Origin: Mycolicibacterium moriokaense
GTDB taxonomy: Bacteria > Actinomycetota > Actinomycetes > Mycobacteriales > Mycobacteriaceae
Reading direction: 5' to 3'
Assembly (NCBI RefSeq): GCF_010726085.1
Contig: NZ_AP022560.1
Location: 1,736,001 to 1,800,000, forward strand
Length of the DNA: 64,000 nt
The notes below the pieces were generated by a model. The model did no database searches and was not told where the DNA came from. It saw only the letters and a list, made by a program, of their open reading frames with translations. A program made the translations under genes and the position numbers. Below are positions 43,672 through 52,430 of this stretch, piece after piece (positions within the stretch are counted from its first letter, which is position 1; each line of letters opens with the position of its first letter).

Positions 43672-44156
43672 GCCGTGGCCCTGAGGGGTATTCAACGGAC
43701 ACCATGACCGACCAGCCTTTGTCCAACGACGTAGATGCCTTCGCCCGTATCGACGCGGCGGATGCGCATTCCGTGGCCCGGTTACGGCACGAACTCTCGC
43801 AGTGGCTGCGTACGCATGTCACGCTCGACGACGACAAGCTCAACGACATCCTGCTCGCGGTGAACGAGGCACTGACCAATGCCGCCGAATTCGCCTATCG
43901 AGGACAGCCGGGAACGATGGGCGTCGACGTCCACTACGACGACACCGATCGGTCACTGGTCGTCGATGTGTTCGACCATGGGACCTGGCGTCATGTGGAT
44001 TCCGGCGCCCAGCCGAACACGCGAGGCCGCGGTATCCCGTTGATGCGGGCCCTGGCGGACGAGACCACCATTTCCCCATCGCCGAACGGCACTCATGTGC
44101 AGATGCGCTTCGGCGATTGCGCCCTGGTGCGCAACAAGGCCTTCGCCTCCGTGTGA
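43668..44156 (+). CDS. RsbW-like anti-sigma factor (HATPase)
   Basis: 162 residues; an internal Met (MTDQPLSND) could be the true start. The GHKL ATPase boxes are NEALTNAAEFAY (N box), VFDHG (G1) and RGRGIPLMRALADE (G2). These serine kinases bind and inactivate a SigB/SigF-type sigma factor and phosphorylate the STAS partner. The four-base overlap with the STAS gene supports a partner-switch module. The cognate sigma gene is not in the window. Confidence 0.87.
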   Translation: MSRGPEGYSTDTMTDQPLSNDVDAFARIDAADAHSVARLRHELSQWLRTHVTLDDDKLNDILLAVNEALTNAAEFAYRGQPGTMGVDVHYDDTDRSLVVDVFDHGTWRHVDSGAQPNTRGRGIPLMRALADETTISPSPNGTHVQMRFGDCALVRNKAFASV

Positions 44157-44631
44157 GGCAGCCGAAATCGTCGCGGTAGACGCGGCCGGCTTTCCAGCGA
44201 ACAGCGAACCCGCAAGTCGCCCGACCCGGTGTGGACGTTTGGTGCCCGCTTGGCGCGGATTCCGTTGCCGGTGTGACCCCTGAGAAGTTTGCTGGCGTGT
44301 CTTCCTGTGATTTACGGCTCAATTTCGGTCCACAAGTTAAGAGACTGTTACCGAGGCGAACTAACTGCGCCTGGGGCGATAGGTTGCCACAGGCCCGTCG
44401 ACGCAGCTCAGGGCCCTGAAAGGGGTCGCTCAGCTTAGGTAACGACTGCATAACGAATTCTTTCCTAAGCGGTGTCTGAGAGGTTCCCGTGCGTTGTGAT
44501 AGACCCATGTTCGCGACGCGTCGGAGCACTGATTTTCGTCGCTACACTCGGTACGGATTGCGTCCCCGAGGGCGCACGCAGACGTGGAATCTAGAGCCGG
44601 TGAACGCCAAACCGGCGGAGGTACCGGTGAA
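44157..44631. promoter_or_regulatory. Long upstream region with competing hairpins at the ribosome site
   Basis: No ORF is convincing in these 475 bases. At the 3' end GCCGGT (44596-44601) can pair with ACCGGC (44611-44616), or ACCGG (44611-44615) can pair with CCGGT (44624-44628). The second fold puts the GGAGG ribosome site in its 8-base loop. The two are mutually exclusive, which could make translation of the propeller gene conditional. Purely a structural inference. Confidence 0.35.
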
Positions 44632-45690
44632 ATGGCTAACTTTTTGATGCCCAAGAAGTCTCCTGTGGCAGAAGTGATCGACGAGGCATATCCGGACGCT
44701 GACATCGCCCGGGTCGGTGCCGCCGAGGTGGGGCGTGGCCCGATCGGGGACATCGCCGCGGCTGACGGCGCCATCGTCGTCACCAATCACGGGGATGACA
44801 CGGTGTCGCTGCTGTACCCCGGCACGCTCGCCGTGGCCGGCGTCGTGGCCGTCCCTGGTGAGCCCTTCGCCGTCGTTGTCGCGGACGGCCGCGCCTACGT
44901 CAGCACCACATCGGAGAACTCCGATGCGATCGTGGTCGTCGACACCGTCACGCAGACGGTGGTCGCCACCTACTCGCTGGCCTTTAGCGTGACCGCGCTC
45001 GCCGCCAGCCCGGACGGGAAGCGTGTCTTCGCGGCGCGCACAGGCGACGGCTCTGCGGACGTCGTCGTCATCGATACGACGGCCGAGCGCGTGAGCACCA
45101 TCGAGATCGCCACCGGCGCGGGTATCGGTATCGATGCCGTCCAGATGGATGCCGCCGGTAAGCGGTTGTACGTCGGCACGACCGATATGGATGGCAGCGC
45201 GCTCGTCGTGGTCGACGTCGACAAGGCCAGGGTGGTGCGCGCGGTCGCGGTCGGATCGCCCATCCGCGACATCGCGATCGGCGACGGTGTCGCCTACGTC
45301 CTGGTTTCGGACCGCTCGCGCGGAGGCGCCGTCGAGGTCATCGACCTTTCGTCCGGCGCCATCACCGGCACCGCCGAGCTCGGTGTCGGTGCTCCCGTGC
45401 AGATGGTGGTCAGCGCCGACCAGACGCGCGCCCACATCGTCGACTACGACAACGTCACGGTGCTGTGCATGCTGACGCTGAAGATCGTCAACAAGATCAA
45501 GGTCGACGCACGGCCGTCTTGTGTCGCGGTCGACTCCGAGGCGGGTCGGCTGTATGTGGCCGACTATGCAGGCGGGGTGACGGCGCTGTCCGTCGCGTCG
45601 GCGATGCCGCTGCTGTACTCGCAGTTCGTCGAGAAGACCGATCCGATTCACGTGGCGGAGGTCGACGAGCGCGAGCCGGTCACCGTCTGA
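44632..45690 (+). CDS. YVTN-type beta-propeller protein
   Basis: 352 residues from ATG 44632 with GGAGGT upstream. Repeated blades of about 40-45 residues carry the pattern D-x-x-x-V-x-V-x-D-x-x-T-x-x-V, for example DAIVVVDTVTQTVVATYSLAF, DVVVIDTTAERVSTIEIA, ALVVVDVDKARVVRAVAVG and RLYVADYAGGVTALSV. There is no signal peptide, so it is probably cytoplasmic, a binding or scaffold protein of unknown ligand. Confidence 0.75.
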   Translation: MANFLMPKKSPVAEVIDEAYPDADIARVGAAEVGRGPIGDIAAADGAIVVTNHGDDTVSLLYPGTLAVAGVVAVPGEPFAVVVADGRAYVSTTSENSDAIVVVDTVTQTVVATYSLAFSVTALAASPDGKRVFAARTGDGSADVVVIDTTAERVSTIEIATGAGIGIDAVQMDAAGKRLYVGTTDMDGSALVVVDVDKARVVRAVAVGSPIRDIAIGDGVAYVLVSDRSRGGAVEVIDLSSGAITGTAELGVGAPVQMVVSADQTRAHIVDYDNVTVLCMLTLKIVNKIKVDARPSCVAVDSEAGRLYVADYAGGVTALSVASAMPLLYSQFVEKTDPIHVAEVDEREPVTV

Positions 45691-45797
45691 GTCACCTAAT
45701 TCCGCGAGCAGACGCCAAAAGTCCCTGTTTTACGGCGTGTCGGCGGCGTTTTGCGTCTGTTCGCGCAGCTTTCGCGGGGGTCCAGCTCGCCAGGAAT

Positions 45798-46484
45798 TCA
45801 GCGCCACTGGTAGCGGATCTTGGGTCGGCCGGCCTTGCCGTATTCCGTGTGACGGTCGACCGTCCCTTCGTCGGCGAGCCGTTCGAGGTATCGCCACGCC
45901 GTCACCCGTGACACGCCAATCTGCTTGGCGACTTCATCGGCCGTGATGCCGTCGACGGAATCCCGTACCGCACGGGCGATTTCGTCGTTGGTACCCGGCG
46001 CGGCACCCTTGGGCGCTGTGGCCCGGTCGGTCACCCGCAGTTCGGCCAGCGCCCGGTCGACCTCGGCCTGGCTGGCGGCATCGATGCCTGCGGGCAGGGC
46101 TTCGCGATAGCGACGGTAGCGATCCAGCCGGTCGCGGAACGCCGCGAACGTGAACGGCTTCAACAGATATGCCAGCGCTCCCTGTCCGACCGCTGCGCGC
46201 ACCATCTCGAGATCGCGTTCCGAGGTGATCGCGATGATGTCGGGGTTCGGTCGTAACCCGGACAGCCCTGACGCCAGGGCGATCCCGCTGGCGTCGGGAA
46301 GCCCGATATCCAACAGCACCAGGTCGATCGGCGACTCGGTGGTGCTGACTTCCGCGGCGATGCGCATGGCGTCGCGTGCGGTGTGGGCGATACCTGCCAC
46401 CGAGAAGCCCTCCAGCCGACCGAGATACGCTCGGTGAGCCTCCGCGATCAGTGGTTCGTCCTCGACGATGAGCACGTTGATCAT
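45798..46484 (-). CDS. CitB/DcuR-family response regulator
   Basis: 228 residues from ATG 46484. The receiver starts MINVLIVEDEPLIAEAH with the phospho-acceptor Asp in LVLLDIGLPDASG and the Lys in YLLKPF. The C-terminal HTH (TADEVAKQIGVSRVTAWRYLERLADEG) is of the CitB/DctR type. The start overlaps the kinase stop (ATGA), so the pair is cotranslated. It likely activates a carboxylate transporter such as the nearby dctA-type gene. Confidence 0.88.
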   Translation of the reverse strand: MINVLIVEDEPLIAEAHRAYLGRLEGFSVAGIAHTARDAMRIAAEVSTTESPIDLVLLDIGLPDASGIALASGLSGLRPNPDIIAITSERDLEMVRAAVGQGALAYLLKPFTFAAFRDRLDRYRRYREALPAGIDAASQAEVDRALAELRVTDRATAPKGAAPGTNDEIARAVRDSVDGITADEVAKQIGVSRVTAWRYLERLADEGTVDRHTEYGKAGRPKIRYQWR

Positions 46485-48052
46485 GAGACCGTCACCGTCA
46501 CGACGGACCCGTAGGTGACGTCGGTGCTCAGCGTGCCGTTGTGGCGCTTGACGACCTGGCTGACCAACGCCAGTCCGAGGCCGTGGTGGTCCGCGTCGCC
46601 CTTCGTGGAATAGCCACGCTGCATGGCCTTTTCGAAGGTATCGGCATCCATGCCCGGCCCGCTGTCGGCGACGCGCAACGTCAGCGTGCCGTCGACCATC
46701 TGCACGGTGACCTCGACCCATGGATCGTCGCGATCGCATGCGTCCATGGCGTTGTCGATGAGATTGCCGACCACCGTGACCATCTCTTGGCCGGTCAGCG
46801 GCAGCTCTTCGGAGTTCGACGGCAGGTGGGTGTCCTCGGTGATGGTCAGCTGGATGCCGCGTTCGTCGGCCTGAGCGGTCTTGCCGAGCAGCAGTGCGAC
46901 CAGCGCGGGCTCGCCGACGGCGCTGGACAGCCGGTCGACGAGCTGCTGGGACAGCGCGAGTTCCTCGGTGGCGAATCGGACCGCATCGTCGGGCCGGCCC
47001 ATCTCGACCATCGTGACGATGGTGTGCAGCTTGTTGGCGGCCTCGTGCGCCTGCGCGCGCAGGCTGTCGGTGAGCACCTTCAGCGAGCCGAGTTCGCCCA
47101 GCGCGCCCTGTAATTCGGTGCGGTCGCGGATCGTGACGACCTCCGAGGGGTGCTCGTCGGCGACACGGGACCTGTTCACCACCAGCACGCGGTCATCGGT
47201 GACGTGCACCTCATCGCGGGCACCCGGGTCGTACGTGCGCAGGAACCCGGGCAGGTCGTCGCTGTCGACCGGCCCTGGCGGCAGGGCGAGCAACCGGCGG
47301 GCCTCGTCGTTGACCAGCGCTACGCCGTTGCGGTCCAACACAATCAGGCCCTCGGACACCGAATGCAGGATCGCGTCGTGATGCTCGTACATGACCCGCA
47401 GCTCGTCGGGGCGCAGCCCATGCGTCTGGCGTAACAGGCGTCGGCGGATCAACCAGACGCCAGCCAGCGAAACGGCAAGTGCCGCAGCGCTTACCGCAGC
47501 GATGAGCGGCCATTGTGAGCGCCACCGCTCGGCCAGGCTGGTCTGCAGAATGCCAGCCGACACCAGGCCGACGATCGTGTCGTCTTTGTTGCGGACCGGT
47601 GCGACGGCGCGAATCGACGGACCCAATGTTCCCGTGTTGACCTCGGTGAACGTTTCGCCCTTTAGTGCGGGTTCGATGGTGCCGATGTACTTGCCGCCGA
47701 TCTGCGACGGGTCGGTGTGGGTGAACCTGGTGCGGTCGGGCGCCATGATCGTGATGAAGGCGATGTCGGCGTGCCTACGGACGGCTTCGGTGACCGGCTG
47801 CAGAATCTCGGTGGCCCTGCCGGATTCGATCGCCTGCGCCGTCGACGGCGAGTCGGCCAGGGCGGTGGCAATGCCGATGACCTGCTCGCGCGCCGCCTCG
47901 TCGCCGTCGCGCCGGGCGTCGAACACTGCCAGCGCGCTGCCCGCCAGTACCACCACCGCGATGACGATGATCTGCAGGGTGATTGCCTGACCGGCCAGCG
48001 ATCGCGGCCACACGTGGGTCAAGCGCGCAAATCCTTTGCGGCGAGCGCCCAC
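46481..48052 (-). CDS. CitA/DcuS-family sensor histidine kinase
   Basis: 523 residues from 48052 (the start could be slightly downstream). Two membrane spans (residues about 20-43 and 180-200) flank a periplasmic PDC/CitA-type sensor domain containing FITIMAPDRTRFTHTDPSQIGGKYIGT. A PAS domain (DAILHSVSEGLIVLDRNGVALVNDEARRLL) follows, then the kinase core (AQAHEAANKLHTIVTMVEMG; NLIDNAMDAC; DSGPGM; GLGLAL). It senses C4-dicarboxylates or citrate. The N-terminus overlaps a hydrolase remnant. Confidence 0.88.
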   Translation of the reverse strand: MGARRKGFARLTHVWPRSLAGQAITLQIIVIAVVVLAGSALAVFDARRDGDEAAREQVIGIATALADSPSTAQAIESGRATEILQPVTEAVRRHADIAFITIMAPDRTRFTHTDPSQIGGKYIGTIEPALKGETFTEVNTGTLGPSIRAVAPVRNKDDTIVGLVSAGILQTSLAERWRSQWPLIAAVSAAALAVSLAGVWLIRRRLLRQTHGLRPDELRVMYEHHDAILHSVSEGLIVLDRNGVALVNDEARRLLALPPGPVDSDDLPGFLRTYDPGARDEVHVTDDRVLVVNRSRVADEHPSEVVTIRDRTELQGALGELGSLKVLTDSLRAQAHEAANKLHTIVTMVEMGRPDDAVRFATEELALSQQLVDRLSSAVGEPALVALLLGKTAQADERGIQLTITEDTHLPSNSEELPLTGQEMVTVVGNLIDNAMDACDRDDPWVEVTVQMVDGTLTLRVADSGPGMDADTFEKAMQRGYSTKGDADHHGLGLALVSQVVKRHNGTLSTDVTYGSVVTVTVS

Positions 48053-48363
48053 GGGCCGCCTTCCGACCAGCCGGTCACACCGAATTCTTGGGCTCCCAGG
48101 GCGTCGGCGATGGTGACGAGGTCGTCGGCCCAGCCCGAATAGGTGCGGGTCTTCTGGTGGCTGGACCGTCCCATGCCCGGGCGGTCCACACAGATCAGCC
48201 GCAAGCCGTTACTGGTGGCGGCGTCAGCGACGAGGCGCGCCTCGAGTCTGCTGCTCGGGCCACCGTGATTGTGAATGACCAGCGGGCCCTCCTGCACCCC
48301 GACCTCCAGATACGCGAGCGTGCGGCCGTCAGGCGTCGTCACCGTCTGCGCGGAGTCGGGCAT
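48019..48363 (-). pseudogene. Truncated alpha/beta hydrolase
   Basis: 114 residues: MPDSAQTVTTPDGRTLAYLEVGVQEGPLVIHNHGGPSSRLEARL...VDRPGMGRSS...ADALGAQEFGVTGWSEGGPWALAAKDLRA. The oxyanion and nucleophile-elbow (GWSEGG) parts are present, but the protein ends right after the nucleophile helix, without the Asp and His of the triad; relatives are about 280 residues. The end overlaps the kinase start, so a deletion probably joined the two. A short functional peptide is unlikely. Confidence 0.7.
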
Positions 48364-48426
48364 GGCGTAATGAAAGCAGTCCGCCGCCGGCCGAGCGGCC
48401 GAATCGGCCGGCGGGATCCGGCTCGG

Positions 48427-48663
48427 TCAGCCGCCCGTAGCCACGATCCGCATCAGACCGCCCGCATTCGTCGCGTGAACCTCACCCTTGCCTTGGCTCA
48501 GTCCTCTGTGCTGATGCGCAGGTCCGGTGTGCGACGACATGAGGTTTGGCACGGCCTGCACGGAGTCATTCGCGCTGGCGACCGCGGCCATTCCCAGGGC
48601 GCCCGCCGCGATTCCTGCGGCGGCAATTGGAGCCACGATGAAACGGGCGATGTTCTTCTTCAT
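48427..48663 (-). CDS. Small secreted protein
   Basis: 78 residues from ATG 48663 (GGAG nine bases upstream). The signal peptide RFIVAPIAAAGIAAGALGMAAVASA is followed by a short His/Gly-rich mature part (SHTGPAHQHRGLSQGKGEVHATNAGG). The 60-bp palindromic element lies 85 bases upstream in the same orientation as at the hydrolase gene. Function unknown. Confidence 0.65.
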   Translation of the reverse strand: MKKNIARFIVAPIAAAGIAAGALGMAAVASANDSVQAVPNLMSSHTGPAHQHRGLSQGKGEVHATNAGGLMRIVATGG

Positions 48664-48748
48664 GTCAATTTCTCCTTCGGTGTTGTCGTGTTGTCGGCAT
48701 TTCGGTGAAGTGCCCGAAACCGAAGGTAGGGACTGGCTGCCGGAGTGG

Positions 48749-48808
48749 CGCGCTTGTGCGCACAAGCCGCAGTATGCGCAATCCAGCGGCTTTTGCGCAT
48801 TGTGCTCA
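48749..48808 (-). promoter_or_regulatory. 60-bp regulatory element with 16-bp palindrome (copy B)
   Basis: On the minus strand it reads TGAGCACAATGCGCA, 25 bases including ATTGCGC, then GGCTTGTGCGCACAAGCGCG. By eye 48 of 60 positions match copy A at 33223-33282, with the outer 15 and 20 bases identical. The perfect palindrome is at 48752-48767. Confidence 0.7.
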
Positions 48809-48901
48809 TCGGTGCTCGTCGGAACTAAATGAACTAAAGCGTGACCTGGCTCACGTTCTCCTCGACGCTATCTACAGTCCATTGCCGACCCGGAGGTAGT
48901 C

Positions 48902-50269
48902 ATGACCGTCCTCGACCACACGCAACCCGCGGCGGATCCACCCCGCAAGCGGGACCGCACCCACTGGCTCTACATCGCGGTGATCGTCGCGGTGTTCGCC
49001 GGAGTCGCGGTCGGAATCCTGGCGCCCGACGTCGGCAAGAGCGTCGGCGTCCTCGGGACGATGTTCGTCGACCTGATCAAGATGATGATCGCGCCGGTGA
49101 TCTTCTGCACGATCGTGTTGGGCATCGGATCGGTACGTAAGGCCGCGACCGTCGGCAAGGTCGGCGGGTTGGCGTTCGTGTACTTCCTCGTCATGTCCAC
49201 CTTCGCGCTCGCGATCGGACTTGTGGTCGGCAACATCCTGCATCCCGGCACCGGGATGAAGCTCACCGAGAGCGCGGCGGGCAAGGGTGCCGAGCTGGCC
49301 GAAACCGCCCACGAGGCAGGCGGTCTCATGGATTTCGTGCGGGGCATCATTCCGGACACGCTGTTCGCGTCGCTGACCGCGGGCAGCGTGCTGCAGGCGT
49401 TGTTCGTCGCGCTGCTCGTCGGCTTTGCGTTGCAGGCGATGGGCAGCACGGGCGAACCGATCCTGCGCGGCATCGAGTACCTGCAGAAGCTCGTCTTCAA
49501 GATTCTCGTGATGATCCTGTGGCTGGCCCCGATCGGCGCGTTCGGTGCGATCGCCAACGTCGTCGGCCAGACCGGGTGGACCGCCGTGACACAACTGCTC
49601 GGCCTGATGCTCGGCTTCTACGTGACGTGCATCGTGTTCGTCTTCGGTGTGCTGGGCACGATCCTGCGTGTGGTCTCCGGGGTGTCGATATTCAAGCTGG
49701 TGCGTTATCTGGCGCGGGAGTACCTGCTGATCGTGTCGACCTCGTCGTCGGAGTCCGCGCTGCCGCGGCTGATCGCCAAGATGGAGCACCTCGGCGTCGA
49801 GCGGGGCACAGTTGGCGTGGTCGTGCCGACCGGCTACTCGTTCAACCTGGACGGCACTGCGATCTACCTGACCATGGCCTCGCTGTTCATCGCGGGTGCG
49901 CTCGGCGATCCGCTGTCGGTGCCGGAGCAGATCGGCCTGCTGGTGTTCATGATCGTCGCGTCCAAGGGCGCCGCCGGGGTGACCGGCGCCGGGCTGGCCA
50001 CGCTGGCGGGCGGCCTGCAGAGCCACCGTCCCGACATGCTCGACGGCGTCGGACTGATCGTCGGCATCGACCGGTTCATGTCCGAGGCTCGCGCGTTGAC
50101 CAACTTCTCCGGTAACGCCGTCGCGACCATCCTCGTCGGCTCGTGGACGAAGACCATCGACCGCGACCGGGTGAACACCGTGCTGCGCGGTGATGCTCCG
50201 TTCGATGAGCTGACGATGGTCGACGACGACCACGCCACTCGCGAGGAGCGGGTTCCCGCCCCGGCCTAG
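48902..50269 (+). CDS. dctA: DctA-type dicarboxylate:cation symporter
   Basis: 455 residues from ATG 48902. Signature motifs of the glutamate/dicarboxylate symporter family: the serine-rich loop STSSSESALPRL, the VPTGYSFNLDGTAIYLTMASLFIA segment, SKGAAGVTGAG, and DRFMSEARALTNFSGNAVAT near the C-terminus. It imports succinate, fumarate or malate with H+/Na+. The CitA/CitB-type system 0.8 kb away on the other strand is its likely regulator. Confidence 0.92.
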   Translation: MTVLDHTQPAADPPRKRDRTHWLYIAVIVAVFAGVAVGILAPDVGKSVGVLGTMFVDLIKMMIAPVIFCTIVLGIGSVRKAATVGKVGGLAFVYFLVMSTFALAIGLVVGNILHPGTGMKLTESAAGKGAELAETAHEAGGLMDFVRGIIPDTLFASLTAGSVLQALFVALLVGFALQAMGSTGEPILRGIEYLQKLVFKILVMILWLAPIGAFGAIANVVGQTGWTAVTQLLGLMLGFYVTCIVFVFGVLGTILRVVSGVSIFKLVRYLAREYLLIVSTSSSESALPRLIAKMEHLGVERGTVGVVVPTGYSFNLDGTAIYLTMASLFIAGALGDPLSVPEQIGLLVFMIVASKGAAGVTGAGLATLAGGLQSHRPDMLDGVGLIVGIDRFMSEARALTNFSGNAVATILVGSWTKTIDRDRVNTVLRGDAPFDELTMVDDDHATREERVPAPA

Positions 50270-50402
50270 TCCCCTTCGCGCAGCTGGGGATTTCGGCGTC
50301 GGGAAAAGTTTTTCGAAATTGCGTTGAACCCCGTTGAGGGGTGTCCCGTCGTACGGCGTGAAGGCCACAGGGGCCAACACGAAAGACGAAGGGAGCGCGA
50401 CA

Positions 50403-50699
50403 ATGCGCGCAACGCTTTTGATCCTGACGGGACTCGCCGCTGCGGCGTGCGGACTGATCACGCTGCCCGCCGCCATTGCGTCGGCCCAGGAGTCCGCACA
50501 GCTGACCATCTCAACGCTCGAAGCACAGGGCTTCGACGTGAAGGTCAACCGCATCGGCAGCCTGCCGCTGAACCAGTGCGTCGTCACCGATATCGGAAAC
50601 GTCAGGAACCGAACCGAATTGGTGCGTCGCGGCGATGATCTGATCGAGGTGGTCGCCCAACGCAACATCACCGTCACCGCCGATTGCTCGCGGCGCTGA
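50403..50699 (+). CDS. Small secreted protein (paralogue of 50759-51076)
   Basis: 98 residues from ATG 50403. Signal peptide to about ASAQE. The mature domain SAQLTISTLEAQGFDVKVNRIGSLPLNQCVVTDIGN...NITVTADCSRR has two Cys. The convergent neighbour shares the pattern L-x-x-x-G-[FY]-x-V-x-[VI]-[ND]-[RK]-IG-x-x-PL-x-[QE]-CVVT-x-[IV]-x-N and the DCSRR end. A mycobacterial exported family of unknown function. Confidence 0.7.
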   Translation: MRATLLILTGLAAAACGLITLPAAIASAQESAQLTISTLEAQGFDVKVNRIGSLPLNQCVVTDIGNVRNRTELVRRGDDLIEVVAQRNITVTADCSRR

Positions 50700-50710
50700 C
50701 CCTCTTGAAA

Positions 50711-50744
50711 AGAAGCCCGGCCGGACGAATCCGGCCGGGCTTCT
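50711..50744. terminator. Bidirectional terminator between convergent paralogues
   Basis: AGAAGCCCGGCCGGA (50711-50725), loop CGAA, then the perfect 15-bp complement (50730-50744). A-rich sequence precedes and T/C-rich sequence follows, so it can terminate both the + and - genes. Confidence 0.88.
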
Positions 50745-50758
50745 TCAACGGTTCGAAA

Positions 50759-51076
50759 TCAGTTGCGGCGTGAGCAATCCAGCGACACCGAGACGGGCTG
50801 GCTCGTCACCTGTGGGAACAGCACTCCGCCGTCAGGGCCGCCCCCGAGAAGCGGTACCAACTGGGTGAACTGGTGCGGGTTCCGGACGCTGGTGACCACG
50901 CATTCCGACAGCGGGGCGGTGCCGATCTTGTCGATCGTCACCGTGTACCCCTCCTTCTGCAGCTCCTGGATCGTGTCCTGCGCAGATTTGCCGTCGTCGG
51001 CCGACGCGGGGCCGGCCGAGGCCGTCAGCGCGCAGACAGCGAGAGCTCCGGTCGCGACTATCAATGTGGTCCGCAT
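50759..51076 (-). CDS. Small secreted protein (paralogue of 50403-50699)
   Basis: 105 residues from ATG 51076. The signal peptide MRTTLIVATGALAVCALTASAGPASA is followed by AQDTIQELQKEGYTVTIDKIGTAPLSECVVTSVRNPHQFTQLVPLLGG and SVSLDCSRRN. Convergent and homologous to the previous gene, with a slightly longer Gly-rich loop. Its start is 18 bases past the end of the thiolase gene, so the two may be cotranscribed. Confidence 0.7.
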   Translation of the reverse strand: MRTTLIVATGALAVCALTASAGPASADDGKSAQDTIQELQKEGYTVTIDKIGTAPLSECVVTSVRNPHQFTQLVPLLGGGPDGGVLFPQVTSQPVSVSLDCSRRN

Positions 51077-51093
51077 CGGCCCATTGTCGCCCA

Positions 51094-52296
51094 TCAGCGC
51101 TCGGCGCGCTGATAAGCGGTCACAACTGCCGCACCGCCCAGCCCGATGTTGTGCTGCAGGGCGGCGTTGACGTTGTCGACCTGCCGCTTGTCGGCGGTAC
51201 CGCGCAGCTGCCACGTCAGCTCGGCGCATTGCGCCAGGCCGGTGGCACCCAGCGGATGACCCTTGGAGATCAGCCCGCCCGACGGGTTGACCACCCAGCG
51301 ACCGCCATAGGTGGTGTCGTTGTTGTCGATGAGCTTGGGCGCCTCGCCCTCGCCGCAGAGTCCCAGCGCCTCGTACAGCAGCAGTTCGTTGGCCGAGAAG
51401 CAGTCGTGCAGCTCGATCACCTGGAAGTCGGACGGCCCCAGCCCTGACTGGTCGTAAACCTTGTGCGCGGCTTGCACATTCATGTCGTAGCCGATGATGT
51501 TCTTGGCGCTGCCGTCGAACGTCGACTCGAAATCGGTGGTCATCGCCTGGCCGACGATCTCGACGGCCTGTCCCGCCAATCCGTGCTTGTCGACGAACGC
51601 CTCGCTGGCGAGAATCGCCGCGCCCGAGCCGTCGGAGGTCGGCGAACACTGCAGCTTGGTCACCGGGTCGGAGATCATCTTCGCCGCCAGGATGTCGTCG
51701 AGGGTGTACTCCTCCTGGAACTGCGCGTACGGATTGTTGACCGAGTGCTTGTGGTTCTTGTAGCCGATCTTCGCGAAATGCTCTGCGGTGGAACCGTGTT
51801 GGCGCATGTGTTCGCGGCCTGCCGCGGCGAACATCCACGGCGCGACCGGGAATGCGAACTCCTCCATCTCGGCCAGTGCCTTGATGTGACGTCCGAGCGG
51901 CGACTCGCGATCCTGGGCGCCGGCCTGCAGCGAACCGGGTTGCATCTTCTCGAAGCCGAGCGCGATGGTGCAGTCTGCCAGTCCACCCCGAATCGTCTGC
52001 GCGGCAAGGAACAACGCCGTCGAGCCCGTCGAGCAGTTGTTGTTCACGTTGACGATCGGGATGCCCGTCATGCCCAGTTCGTAGAGGGCCCGGTTGCCCG
52101 ACGTCGAATCGCCCGAGCAGTACCCGACGAAGCCCTGCTCCACGTCGGAGAAGTCGATACCGGCGTCCTCGAGCGCCTTGGTGCCCGACTCGCGAGCCAT
52201 GTCGGGGTAGTCCCAGCCTTCGCGGCGGCCTGGTTTCTCGAATTTCGTCATTCCGACGCCGACGACGAATACGCGGCCTTTTCCTGCGGTTGCCAT
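51094..52296 (-). CDS. Lipid-transfer-type thiolase (SCP-x/Ltp family)
   Basis: 400 residues from ATG 52296. Thiolase fold with the nucleophile Cys in [19 protein letters not shown], the [18 protein letters not shown] segment, and the C-terminal [30 protein letters not shown] motif carrying the catalytic His. Members act in beta-oxidation-like steps, including sterol side-chain breakdown, or as aldol-lyase partners. The usual SCP2 domain is absent. The substrate is not determined. Confidence 0.88.
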   Translation of the reverse strand: MATAGKGRVFVVGVGMTKFEKPGRREGWDYPDMARESGTKALEDAGIDFSDVEQGFVGYCSGDSTSGNRALYELGMTGIPIVNVNNNCSTGSTALFLAAQTIRGGLADCTIALGFEKMQPGSLQAGAQDRESPLGRHIKALAEMEEFAFPVAPWMFAAAGREHMRQHGSTAEHFAKIGYKNHKHSVNNPYAQFQEEYTLDDILAAKMISDPVTKLQCSPTSDGSGAAILASEAFVDKHGLAGQAVEIVGQAMTTDFESTFDGSAKNIIGYDMNVQAAHKVYDQSGLGPSDFQVIELHDCFSANELLLYEALGLCGEGEAPKLIDNNDTTYGGRWVVNPSGGLISKGHPLGATGLAQCAELTWQLRGTADKRQVDNVNAALQHNIGLGGAAVVTAYQRAER

Positions 52297-52380
52297 GCCC
52301 AAGTCCCTTCGCTGTGTCTGCGAAACGACAGAAACACATGGCGAGGGAACTGTCTAGACCGCCTATCGGCCGAAGTGAGG

Positions 52381-52417
52381 ACGCGGGGGCCCCGCCGCCG
52401 CAGCGAGGCCCCCGCGT
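52381..52417. terminator. GC-rich terminator-like hairpin
   Basis: ACGCGGGGGCC (52381-52391) with GGCCCCCGCGT (52407-52417), an 11-bp perfect stem, after the DUF732 gene (minus strand) and upstream of the thiolase start. No clear U-run. Confidence 0.65.
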
Positions 52418-52430
52418 GGCGGGAGGGGAG

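Noticed and set aside
48019..48363. Functional short alpha/beta hydrolase
   Set aside because: The triad Asp and His and the C-terminal half are absent; better seen as a remnant.
50759..52339. 526-residue minus-strand frame
   Set aside because: It is a GC-driven shadow. Its N-terminal two thirds run in another frame across the thiolase gene; only the last 105 residues (small secreted protein) are credible.
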